DNA of 11,961 bases from Eubacteriales bacterium. GTDB taxonomy: Bacteria > Bacillota > Clostridia > Oscillospirales > CAG-272. The stretch spans positions 1 through 11,961 of the forward strand of contig JAQVWU010000049.1 of assembly GCA_028709565.1 (NCBI GenBank), in the 5' to 3' direction. Each line of letters starts with the position of its first letter. Within the stretch, counting starts at the first letter, position 1. Below the pieces are notes generated by a model. The model did not search any database. It was not told where the DNA came from and worked only from the letters and a program-made list of their open reading frames with translations. A program made the position numbers and the translations under genes. This document shows positions 1 through 6,272 of this stretch, piece after piece.

Positions 1-285
1 ATGACCATTTACCGCATATATTGAATATAACGATAAAAATCCGTCAGCAAATGTTCCATTGACATATTCCGAATAATAATATAAATCGGGAATATCATCC
101 AGATCATCGTATGTCACATATATTTCCCTATAATAAGATACCGGTATTCCTTGTGTAACATTTACTTCTGATTTCGTGTTCTCATCATATGCAAACGAAT
201 TAATTGACATTGATATTAACATAAAAGCAATCATATAAATGATCATAATTGCTTTTTTCCGTCTGCGCATCATATCACTCATCAT
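1..285 (-). CDS. Small secreted protein, N-terminal part, unrecognised family (runs off the window)
   Basis: The frame stays open from ATG at 285 to the window edge, giving 95 residues. Residues 1-10 are basic (MSDMMRRRKK after a doubled Met), residues 11-30 are hydrophobic, and a small-residue site NSFA sits before YDENT, so this is a signal peptide and the product is exported. The mature part is rich in Tyr and Asp (SYYREIYVTYDDLDD, DLYYYSEYVNGTFADG). The YYYSEYVNGTFADGFLSL stretch resembles short beta-rich secreted proteins of Firmicutes, but I cannot name the family. Start choice is uncertain: several Met codons are clustered (285, 282, 273, 270) and no good Shine-Dalgarno precedes any of them. 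Codon use is much AT-richer than in the genes to the right, which could mean recent acquisition. A promoter-like element with direct repeats lies upstream. Confidence 0.7.
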   Translation of the reverse strand, partial: MMSDMMRRRKKAIMIIYMIAFMLISMSINSFAYDENTKSEVNVTQGIPVSYYREIYVTYDDLDDIPDLYYYSEYVNGTFADGFLSLYSIYAVNGH

Positions 286-369
286 TCTTTTATTGATATA
301 AAACATAAAATAGCGGCATAGTTGTTTGTATTTACTAACTGAAAATTATTTATATATCAATTTATTTAC

Positions 370-406
370 ATTATACTGAATATACCTTACAATAACCTTA
401 CGTCAA
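370..406 (-). promoter_or_regulatory. Candidate promoter with 11-bp-spaced direct repeats for the secreted protein
   Basis: On the minus strand, TTGACG (406-401) is followed after 16 nt by TATATT (384-379), and TATAAT lies at 375-370. Two identical 7-mers GTAAGGT (401-395 and 390-384) repeat at exactly one helical turn. The downstream copy is 8 nt from TATAAT. Tandem 11-bp repeats just upstream of a -10 box are the usual geometry for OmpR-type winged-helix activators. The promoter is seen in sequence; the regulator is inference. The 5' UTR would be about 80 nt. Confidence 0.45.
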
Positions 407-716
407 AGGATTTTTTTGTTTTTATTAACATATATTGATTCTTTTGTTTATCGCCATACATTATATACTGTAAATCGATACCGTCTTTAATATTTTATAT
501 ATTCTTATGCTAAAAACGATTTTAATTACTGATACCCCCAAATCACCCCAATCATCTATGATACATCAGCCGTCGGATACATCATCTGAAATCCCAAGTA
601 ATTAGGGTTAACTAAATGACAAGTTATTGACTTACTTTACGGCGATGACAAGACGGCGATACCGGATTGTTTCACCAAATAATGTCATTGCGTATCCGGA
701 ATAAAAACCGGCAAGT
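407..716. other. AT-rich gap without a gene
   Basis: I see no coding region with a start, ribosome binding site and plausible length here on either strand. The 9-mer-like string ATGACAAG occurs twice (616-623 and 645-652), and the last 100 bases are GC-richer, next to the transporter terminator. Short open stretches near 616-710 (under 25 codons) have no family resemblance. It may hold gene or element remains, but nothing is identifiable. Confidence 0.5.
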
Positions 717-758
717 AAACAAACAACCGGTCAGTTTAAATTAACCGGTTGTTTGTTT
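717..758 (-). terminator. Rho-independent terminator of the MFS transporter gene, overlapping its stop codon
   Basis: A perfect 15-bp inverted repeat: AAACAAACAACCGGT (717-731) and ACCGGTTGTTTGTTT (744-758), separated by 12 nt. Read on the minus strand, the second arm is T-rich (GGTTGTTTGTTTACTT), which serves as the U-tract. The TAA stop of the transporter gene (743-741) lies in the loop, so the first arm is coding sequence for its last residues. Confidence 0.8.
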
Positions 759-1946
759 GGTTTTTACGGCTTTTTTAAGAATTATCAGGCCTATAAGCAT
801 AGCCGCGGGAAAAACTATTGCCGCCAACAGACCCATGTTTAACGAGCTCCCGTCGGCGACTACTCCTGTGAACCAGGGACCGACAGCGCAGCCCAGGTCT
901 CCGCCCAGCGCCATAATGGCAAACATGGCGGTTCCGCCGGAGGGAAATTGTGCAGCAGTGAGACTTAACATGCCGGGCCACATGAGGCTTACCGTCAGCC
1001 CGCAGAGGGCGCATCCCAAAAGAGATATTGCCGGGACGGGAACGACGGCTGTGATGTCAAAGGACAGCATACACAGCACGGAGCTGACAATCAGCGTATT
1101 GTGCATATTGATGTTTTGCCCTTTAACGCCGTACCATGTGCGCACAAGGCCCATCATTATCGCAAAAATGCAGGGGCCGAGCAGGTCTCCCAGCACTTTT
1201 GATATGCCGAGTCCCTTTTCGGCGAAAAGCGAGGCCCATTGCGCCATCGCCTGCTCCGAGGCTCCGGAACACACCATTAATATCAGCGCAAGTATAAAAA
1301 CATTTGAAGAAAACAGCTTTTTAAGCGGCATTCTTTCGCTTTCCTCCTGCGGCGGTACCAGCGGCACCCGGGTGAAAATAACAAGGGTGACCATGGGCAG
1401 GATTGACCAGACAAGCGGAATCAAAAACCATAAATCATGTCCGATTATAAGCAGCGCAATTGTCGACACGATGATTACCAAAACCTGACCCCAGCTGTAA
1501 AACGAATGCAGCAGACTCATGGTGGACGCTTTGGCGTCACCCGGCAGGCTCTCGACAATGGGACTGACCAATACTTCTATCAGCCCTCCGCCCATAGCGA
1601 AGACAATGCTCGATATAATAAGTCCTATATAGGGCTGCGGCATTATTCCGGGCAAAAACGACAGCAGAATCATGCCGGCGGCGGCCAGCGCGTGGGCTAG
1701 AACAGCCGCGGCCCGCTGCCCGATAATGTCGATGAATTTAATGGCAAGGGCGTCGGTGATAAGCTGCGTTATGAAGATTATCATAACCAGGCTGCCGAGC
1801 ATGGTATAGGTAAGCCCGAATTTCTCCCTGAATATGACAAACAATATCGGCGGGAGATTTACAATAAGGGCCTGCGTTATATAGCCTAAATAGCACGCGT
1901 ACAGCGTGCTTTTATAATTTATTTTTTCTTTTTCGATGATATTCAC
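741..1946 (-). CDS. Major facilitator superfamily (MFS) transporter
   Basis: A 401-aa polytopic membrane protein with about 12 hydrophobic segments in two halves separated by a hydrophilic linker at about residues 195-215 (VPPQEESERMPLKK). This is the usual MFS length and layout. The motif LHSFYSWGQ (146-154) in TM5 and the helix pattern around it resemble the fucose/FHS-like sugar transporters, so a sugar or related organic solute is the likely substrate; the exact substrate cannot be read. The in-frame start is GTG at 1946. A stop lies two codons upstream, so it cannot be longer, yet the nearest Shine-Dalgarno-like GAGG is only 1 nt away, which leaves initiation unclear. It is divergent from the sialidase-like gene across 216 bp, and this pairing suggests transport and processing of a related glycan. 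The gene is followed at once by a strong terminator, so it is probably monocistronic. Confidence 0.88.
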   Translation of the reverse strand: MNIIEKEKINYKSTLYACYLGYITQALIVNLPPILFVIFREKFGLTYTMLGSLVMIIFITQLITDALAIKFIDIIGQRAAAVLAHALAAAGMILLSFLPGIMPQPYIGLIISSIVFAMGGGLIEVLVSPIVESLPGDAKASTMSLLHSFYSWGQVLVIIVSTIALLIIGHDLWFLIPLVWSILPMVTLVIFTRVPLVPPQEESERMPLKKLFSSNVFILALILMVCSGASEQAMAQWASLFAEKGLGISKVLGDLLGPCIFAIMMGLVRTWYGVKGQNINMHNTLIVSSVLCMLSFDITAVVPVPAISLLGCALCGLTVSLMWPGMLSLTAAQFPSGGTAMFAIMALGGDLGCAVGPWFTGVVADGSSLNMGLLAAIVFPAAMLIGLIILKKAVKTKQTTG

Positions 1947-2005
1947 ACCTCACATTATATACGGAATTCTCAATTGCCGATTATTTTTTTATGCCAACGG
2001 CACAA

Positions 2006-2034
2006 ATGATAACATAATCCGATTATTAATGCAA
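2006..2034 (-). promoter_or_regulatory. Candidate promoter for the MFS transporter gene
   Basis: TTGCAT (2034-2029) and TATCAT (2011-2006) on the minus strand are separated by 17 nt. This would start transcription near 1999 and leave a leader of about 50 nt. A second TATAAT (1959-1954) sits only 7 nt before the GTG start but has no convincing -35 box. Confidence 0.45.
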
Positions 2035-2080
2035 CACAAAAAGGCCGGTTTTACGGTTTATATAAATCTTCGCGGTTTTA

Positions 2081-2108
2081 TTGACTTATTTTTATAATAT
2101 ATTATAAT
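2081..2108 (+). promoter_or_regulatory. Promoter of the sialidase-like gene
   Basis: TTGACT (2081-2086) and TATAAT (2103-2108) are separated by 16 nt on the plus strand, about 55 nt upstream of the start codon. This is a near-consensus sigma-A type promoter. It lies back to back with the transporter promoter on the other strand. Confidence 0.65.
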
Positions 2109-2162
2109 ACTTTTAAGCCATACGGCAAAACCAAAAAACTCAAACGGGAGGTCCTTATAATC

Positions 2163-3245
2163 ATGTTGTATAAAGATATTGCCATATCCACCGTCCGAAA
2201 GGCCGACATACAAAATCCGCGGCATTCGGAAGCCAGCATACTGACACTTAAAAACGGAGATATAATGCTGGTCTGGCAGCGGTTTGAAAAAAGCACCCAC
2301 GGCTCGGGCGACCAGGCGCCATCAACCATCCCAACGATATGTTCCGCGGACGGCGGCGGCACATGGCGGGATGAGCGCGTGCTGGTTGAGCGGCCCGATG
2401 ACTGTGTCAATGTCTACAGCCCGAATTTAATCCGGCTCTTAAACGGGGATATCGCGCTGATTTATATGAAATATACACAACTGACAGCCGGCGAAGCGCA
2501 GCTTGCGTCAATTTATATAATCCGCTCTTCCGACGAAGGGCGGACATTCTCGCCGCCGGTGTCCATAACGGAAAACGCCGGGATTACCATAAGCAACGAC
2601 TGTATCCGCCGCCTCGCTTCCGGTCGTATATTGCTTCCCGTCTGCTTTTCCGGCGGCAAACTGTGGACCCCGTCCGAGCACATCACCGTCGGGGTACTGT
2701 ATTCCGACAACGACGGCCAAAGCTGGCAGACATCGCCCCACAGGATTGACCTGCCCATGCGCGGCGTTATGGAACCGTTTGTCTGCGAAGGCAAAGACGG
2801 TATTGTCATGGTAATGCGCAATCAGCTGGGCTCGGTCTTCCGCGCCCGGTCGTCCGACGATGGTCTGACCTGGTCCAAGCCCCAGACAACGGGGTTGCCC
2901 GCGCCGGAATCATGCCCGTTTATAATCGGGGTACCCGACAGCGAAGCCATGCTGGTGGTCTGGAACAATTCCGAATACGATATGCATTTCAGAAGCCATT
3001 ACGGCAAACGCTCACCGCTCACCATCGCCGTTACCTATGACGGCGCGCTGACCTTTGAATCGATACATAATATCGAAACGGACCCGGCCTGCGCCTTTAC
3101 CAACCCCGGCGGCACATGGATAAATAACGACAGGCTCTTTCTGACCTACTGGACATGCCGTTATGATAAAAACTGGGTAATGAATGGTCTGATTGACCTC
3201 AAACTCGCCCGTATAGTCATCGACAGAGGGAGATTGAAAAGATAA
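2163..3245 (+). CDS. Sialidase-like BNR/Asp-box protein (GH33-like beta-propeller), cytoplasmic
   Basis: A 360-aa protein with a run of Asp-box signatures (S-x-D-x-G-x-T-W): SADGGGTW (61-68), SSDEGRTF (122-129), SDNDGQSW (181-188), SSDDGLTW (230-237), and a degenerate TYDGALTF (291-298). Five such boxes at regular spacing mark a six-bladed sialidase-type propeller. The conserved arginine region NPRHSEASILTLKNGD (18-33) and the EPFV...MRNQLGSVFRARSSDDG block (204-234) fit the exo-alpha-sialidase superfamily. No signal peptide is present, so it should act on imported oligosaccharides or sugar derivatives, or be a non-sialidase member of the superfamily; the substrate is not shown. Start ATG 2163 follows GGGAGG (2146-2151) at 11 nt. 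It is divergent from an MFS transporter and followed by a secreted carbohydrate-binding protein, suggesting a glycan-use locus. Confidence 0.82.
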   Translation: MLYKDIAISTVRKADIQNPRHSEASILTLKNGDIMLVWQRFEKSTHGSGDQAPSTIPTICSADGGGTWRDERVLVERPDDCVNVYSPNLIRLLNGDIALIYMKYTQLTAGEAQLASIYIIRSSDEGRTFSPPVSITENAGITISNDCIRRLASGRILLPVCFSGGKLWTPSEHITVGVLYSDNDGQSWQTSPHRIDLPMRGVMEPFVCEGKDGIVMVMRNQLGSVFRARSSDDGLTWSKPQTTGLPAPESCPFIIGVPDSEAMLVVWNNSEYDMHFRSHYGKRSPLTIAVTYDGALTFESIHNIETDPACAFTNPGGTWINNDRLFLTYWTCRYDKNWVMNGLIDLKLARIVIDRGRLKR

Positions 3246-3335
3246 TATTGCTCCGCTTTTTATGAGTTTTTTGTAAACATTCATCGTATATATCGTTATA
3301 TTTTAGGTTTTCGAGAAATACCAGTCCCGATATGA

Positions 3336-3364
3336 TATAATTTATGAAAGTGAAAGCGTTTTAT
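3336..3364 (+). promoter_or_regulatory. -10 box and CcpA/LacI-type operator before the CBM9-like gene
   Basis: TATAAT (3336-3341) has only a weak -35 region. Ten bases further on, TGAAAGCGTTTTAT (3351-3364) matches the catabolite-responsive-element consensus TGNNARCGNWWWCA at 12 of 14 positions; the two mismatches are at its 3' end. It would lie at about +4 to +17 of the transcript, where CcpA or another LacI-family protein represses by blocking polymerase. The match is seen; the regulator is inference. Confidence 0.45.
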
Positions 3365-3386
3365 ATTACAATTTGTGGAGATGAAT

Positions 3387-4367
3387 ATGATTAAAAAATT
3401 GTTGGTAAAAGCAGCAAGCACAGCGATGATCTTTCTCCTGTTATCCGCCCTGATTATACCTGCATCAGCTATGGGAGATATAAAATATGATATATCGGGT
3501 GTTAATACGGCCCCTATACAGGACGGCGTTATAACCGTTGACGAATACGGCGGCAATAATCCCATTGTTCTAGACGGCAGCGGAACTAACACCGAAAGCG
3601 GAGGCTGGGTAGGTGAATGGGAGTCCCAGGTAATAAAGTACTATTTTACATGGGACGCTGATAATCTATACATAGGTATAACTGTGCAGGGCGACACATC
3701 TGAGAGTCAAAACGGTCCTGCGGGTGACGACTGGTTCCGTAAAGGTGATATGGTTCAGATAGGATTCAACCCCAATTATGAGCTTACGGGCTGCCATCCT
3801 ATTATACTTGGCATAGGCCTGACAGCCGACACGCAGCCTGTAGTAAGAGGAGACGCGTTCCGTTCTGTAACCGACGGAGAACAGACGGTAGATATTACAG
3901 AGGAAATAAAAGGGTATTCCAAAAAGTACAGTCCTTCAGATATAAACTACTCATGTGAGATAGTCGTTCCATGGCATGACTATGTGTTTGTAAACGGCGT
4001 AGGCCGCAGCAGCGACGGCGCTCCTCATTATGATTTGTCGGGTCTAAAAGCTGAGGAAAATCTTGAAATCGGTCTTTGGCTTGTTTATGTAGACGATTTT
4101 GACGGCCCTGACGGCACAGAAGGTGACCGGTGTTATCGCACCGACCAAACAACCGGCGGCGGTTGGGTCGCTGAAGAAATGAGTTCGCTCGCTCTTGTAT
4201 TAAAGAACGCGCCGGCAATTGAAGTACCGGAAACCGAAGAAATTGTTGCCGAAACGAGCGCCGCGCCTCAGACCTCAGACAATACCGTTGTTTTAGCTAT
4301 AGTGATTTTATTAACCGGAGCTGCTGTCGGGTTTTACGGTAAAAATAAAAAAGCAATCAAACGATAA
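3387..4367 (+). CDS. Secreted CBM9-like carbohydrate-binding protein with C-terminal PQTSD / membrane anchor
   Basis: With start ATG 3387 (TGGAG 6 nt upstream; GTG 3375 and ATG 3381 in the same frame overlap that site and are less likely) the product is 326 aa. Residues 1-28 form a signal peptide (KK, long hydrophobic core, PASA-M). Residues about 42-275 resemble the CBM9/DOMON-like fold found in exported proteins: the opening PIQDGVITVDEYG, the strand YYFTWDADNLYIGITV (85-100) and DMVQIGFNPN (121-130). Then come a short acidic/Thr linker, PQTSD (294-298), a hydrophobic segment (300-318) and a basic tail KNKKAIKR. The end thus has sorting-signal order, with PQTSD replacing LPxTG. No catalytic domain is seen, so it is probably a cell-surface glycan-binding protein. 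It follows the sialidase-like gene by 141 nt and has its own promoter region. Confidence 0.75.
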   Translation: MIKKLLVKAASTAMIFLLLSALIIPASAMGDIKYDISGVNTAPIQDGVITVDEYGGNNPIVLDGSGTNTESGGWVGEWESQVIKYYFTWDADNLYIGITVQGDTSESQNGPAGDDWFRKGDMVQIGFNPNYELTGCHPIILGIGLTADTQPVVRGDAFRSVTDGEQTVDITEEIKGYSKKYSPSDINYSCEIVVPWHDYVFVNGVGRSSDGAPHYDLSGLKAEENLEIGLWLVYVDDFDGPDGTEGDRCYRTDQTTGGGWVAEEMSSLALVLKNAPAIEVPETEEIVAETSAAPQTSDNTVVLAIVILLTGAAVGFYGKNKKAIKR

Positions 4368-4420
4368 GCCACTTTGCCAAAAGGCATTATAACGTTTTCA
4401 CTGACAATAAGATTCTAATA

Positions 4421-4460
4421 GGCTTGTCGGACTATAATTACCGGCAAGCCTTTGATTTTC
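4421..4460 (+). terminator. Terminator hairpin, copy 1, after the CBM9-like gene
   Basis: GGCTTGTCGG (4421-4430) pairs with CCGGCAAGCC (4441-4450) as a 10-bp stem with one G-U pair and a 10-nt loop, followed by TTTGATTTTC. It lies 54 nt after the stop of the CBM9-like gene. A second copy, 32 of 34 bases identical and in the same orientation, lies at 4777-4810. Confidence 0.75.
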
Positions 4461-4512
4461 TTATACCCGTGTAAACGGTTCCGTTTGTTTTTAATTGGAT
4501 TTGAGACATCCC

Positions 4513-4736
4513 GCTACATATGCTACATATGCTACACAAATATATATAGGTGTAGGGTAAAAAAATATATATGTTTTTATTTGTAGTTAACATAAAAAAA
4601 ATTTATATATAAACTATCCATTTATTATGTAGCATATGTAGCAGCCGGAAATATACCCCGAATAGTATTTAAAACAAATGATATTCAACGCTACATTTTC
4701 CGCTACATCCGCCTCAAAAAATGTAGCATATGTAGC
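4513..4736. repeat. Array of GCTACA/TGTAGC hexamers in alternating orientation
   Basis: Nine perfect copies of one hexamer occur in 224 bp. GCTACA: 4513, 4522, 4531 (9-bp period). TGTAGC: 4628 and 4637 (9-bp period). GCTACA: 4690 and 4702 (12-bp). TGTAGC: 4722 and 4731 (9-bp). The groups alternate in orientation (3 forward, 2 reverse, 2 forward, 2 reverse). Groups 1 and 2 share 16-17-base inverted arms around ATATG, and CCGCTACAT (4700-4708) exactly complements ATGTAGCGG (4730-4738). Isolated TGTAG cores occur at 4551 and 4582. The DNA between is extremely AT-rich (4538-4630). No reading frame is present. The layout suits a protein-binding array such as iterons of a replication origin or a regulator site; the function is unknown. 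Confidence 0.85.
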
Positions 4737-4769
4737 GGTGAAAGGTGAGACAGCAGCCGGGTCTCATCC

Positions 4770-4806
4770 AAAAAAAGGCTTGTCGGACTGTAATTGCCGG
4801 CAAGCC
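4770..4806 (-). terminator. Rho-independent terminator of the aspS-gatCAB operon (hairpin copy 2)
   Basis: On the minus strand GGCTTGCCGG (4806-4797) pairs with CCGACAAGCC (4786-4777), followed directly by seven T (4776-4770). It lies 26 nt after the gatB stop. The stem is symmetrical and TTTG follows on the other strand too, so it could also stop plus-strand transcripts. Confidence 0.88.
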
Positions 4807-4832
4807 TTTGCTGTTTGAATTAATAACTGTTG

Positions 4833-6272
4833 TTATTCGTTTTGTGCGAGCATCTCTGCCAGCAGTTTGTTTACGACCTGAGGGTCGGCTTTGCCCGCGA
4901 GTTTCTTCATAACACGGCCCACAAGGAAGCCGTATACCTTTTGATTGCCGTTTTTATAATCGCTGACCGAATCGGCTTCTTCCTCCAGGACCTGCCGTAT
5001 GATTTCGCCGATTTGGTCGGTGTCGCTGACCATACCGAGTTTGTTTTCTTTAACATAAGCGGCGGGGTCAATGCCCTCTTTCCATACCGGCAAAAGCAGT
5101 TTTTTGCCCACACCGCGGTTGATGGTCTTGTTGTCGACAAGCTCCATGAGTTTGGCGAATTGCCGGCAGTCGATTTTTATATCGTCCTCCCCTTTGTTGT
5201 CGCCCTTGGCTACGCTGAGCAGTTCGGTGATAATCCAGTTGGCAGCCTCTTTGGGTTTGGGGAAATACTTCATCGTTTCATCGAATATATCGGACAGATT
5301 CTTGCTGCCTGTTATTATATTGCTGTCATATTCCGACAGACCCAGCTCTCCGGTCAGGCGCTGATACTTTTCGTGGGCCATTTCGGGCAGACCCGCGCGC
5401 ACCGATTCGATCCATTCGTCGTCAATGACAACGGGCATGAGTTCGGGGTCGGGGAAATAGCGGTAGTCGGTGGCGTCCTCCTTTTCGCGCATGGAAAAGG
5501 TTTCGCCCCTGTCGTCGTCCCATCTGCGGGTCTCCTGCACCAGCACCTCGCAGCCCGTTTCCAGCGCGTCGATTTGCCGCCCGGATTCATATTCAATGGC
5601 GGCGGCGATGGCTTTGAGCGAGTTCATGTTTTTTATCTCGGTACGCGTACCCAGTTTGTCCGAGCCCCGCTCGCGGACCGAAATGTTCACGTCGCAGCGC
5701 ATGGAACCCTCCTGCATTTTGCAGTCGGAAACGCCCGCGAAGCTCAACAGGGAGCGCAGTTTTGCCAGATATGCCGTCACCTCGCCGGCCGAGCGGAAAT
5801 CCGGATTGCTTACAATTTCTATCAGCGGCACCGATGTGCGGTTGAAATCGACCAGCGACGCGCCGGCGCGGTTGTCATGAACCAGCTTACCCGCGTCTTC
5901 TTCAATGTGAATCTGTTTGAGCGTGATATGCTTTTTGCCCTTGCCGGTTTCTATCTCCACCCGGCCGTTGCGGCAGACGGGGGCATACCACTGGGTAATC
6001 TGATAGCCCGTAGGCAGGTCGGGATAGAAATAGTTCTTTTTGTCAAAGGTCATTGTCCGGGCAATCTCGCTGCCGGTGACAAGACCGGCGGCAATACCGA
6101 GCTCCACCGCCCTTTTATTGGTGACGGCCGGCATTCCGGGCATGCCCGCGCAGGCGGGGCACACGTTTTCGTTGGCTTCCGCCCCGAAATGCGCCGGGCA
6201 GGAGCAGAATAATTTGGAGTTTGTGGACAGTTCCACATGGACTTCCAGTCCCATAACCACTTCGTATTTCAT
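4833..6272 (-). CDS. gatB: Aspartyl/glutamyl-tRNA(Asn/Gln) amidotransferase subunit B
   Basis: GatB activates the side-chain carboxylate of misacylated Asp-tRNA(Asn) or Glu-tRNA(Gln) with ATP and amidates it with ammonia from GatA. The 479-aa product has full length. Visible family features: GLEVHVEL with Glu10 and His12 (metal/ATP site), the zinc cysteines C23, C25, C38 and C41, KNYFYPDLPTGYQITQ, IHIEEDAGKL, DFNRTSVPLIEIVS, TEIKNMNS and DYRYFPDPELMPV, then the helical and YqeY-like tRNA-binding tail. The start is ATG 6272: GGGGAGG lies 10 nt upstream, while GTG 6281 is only 1 nt from that site. Its ATG overlaps the gatA stop as ATGA, so translation is coupled. It is the last gene of the operon and followed by a strong terminator. 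All key GatB residues I can check are intact, in contrast to its GatA partner. Confidence 0.96.
   Translation of the reverse strand: MKYEVVMGLEVHVELSTNSKLFCSCPAHFGAEANENVCPACAGMPGMPAVTNKRAVELGIAAGLVTGSEIARTMTFDKKNYFYPDLPTGYQITQWYAPVCRNGRVEIETGKGKKHITLKQIHIEEDAGKLVHDNRAGASLVDFNRTSVPLIEIVSNPDFRSAGEVTAYLAKLRSLLSFAGVSDCKMQEGSMRCDVNISVRERGSDKLGTRTEIKNMNSLKAIAAAIEYESGRQIDALETGCEVLVQETRRWDDDRGETFSMREKEDATDYRYFPDPELMPVVIDDEWIESVRAGLPEMAHEKYQRLTGELGLSEYDSNIITGSKNLSDIFDETMKYFPKPKEAANWIITELLSVAKGDNKGEDDIKIDCRQFAKLMELVDNKTINRGVGKKLLLPVWKEGIDPAAYVKENKLGMVSDTDQIGEIIRQVLEEEADSVSDYKNGNQKVYGFLVGRVMKKLAGKADPQVVNKLLAEMLAQNE

Noticed and set aside
616..710. Short open stretches on both strands of the left gap, possible transposase or gene tail
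   Set aside because: All are under 25 codons, without start signals or recognisable similarity; no inverted ends or target duplication were found.
757..1488. 243-codon plus-strand frame opposite the MFS transporter
   Set aside because: The minus-strand frame has clear membrane helices and family motifs; this one is its shadow.
3246..3300. Terminator after the sialidase-like gene
   Set aside because: T-rich runs are present but I found no convincing stem before them.
4513..4736. CRISPR array
   Set aside because: The repeat unit is only 6-9 bases, spacers are 3-6 or irregular, and orientation alternates; no cas genes are present.
4830..6212. 460-codon open frame on the plus strand opposite gatB
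   Set aside because: It mirrors the GC-rich codon structure of gatB, has no ribosome binding site, and its translation is low-complexity with no family resemblance; gatB on the other strand is certain.
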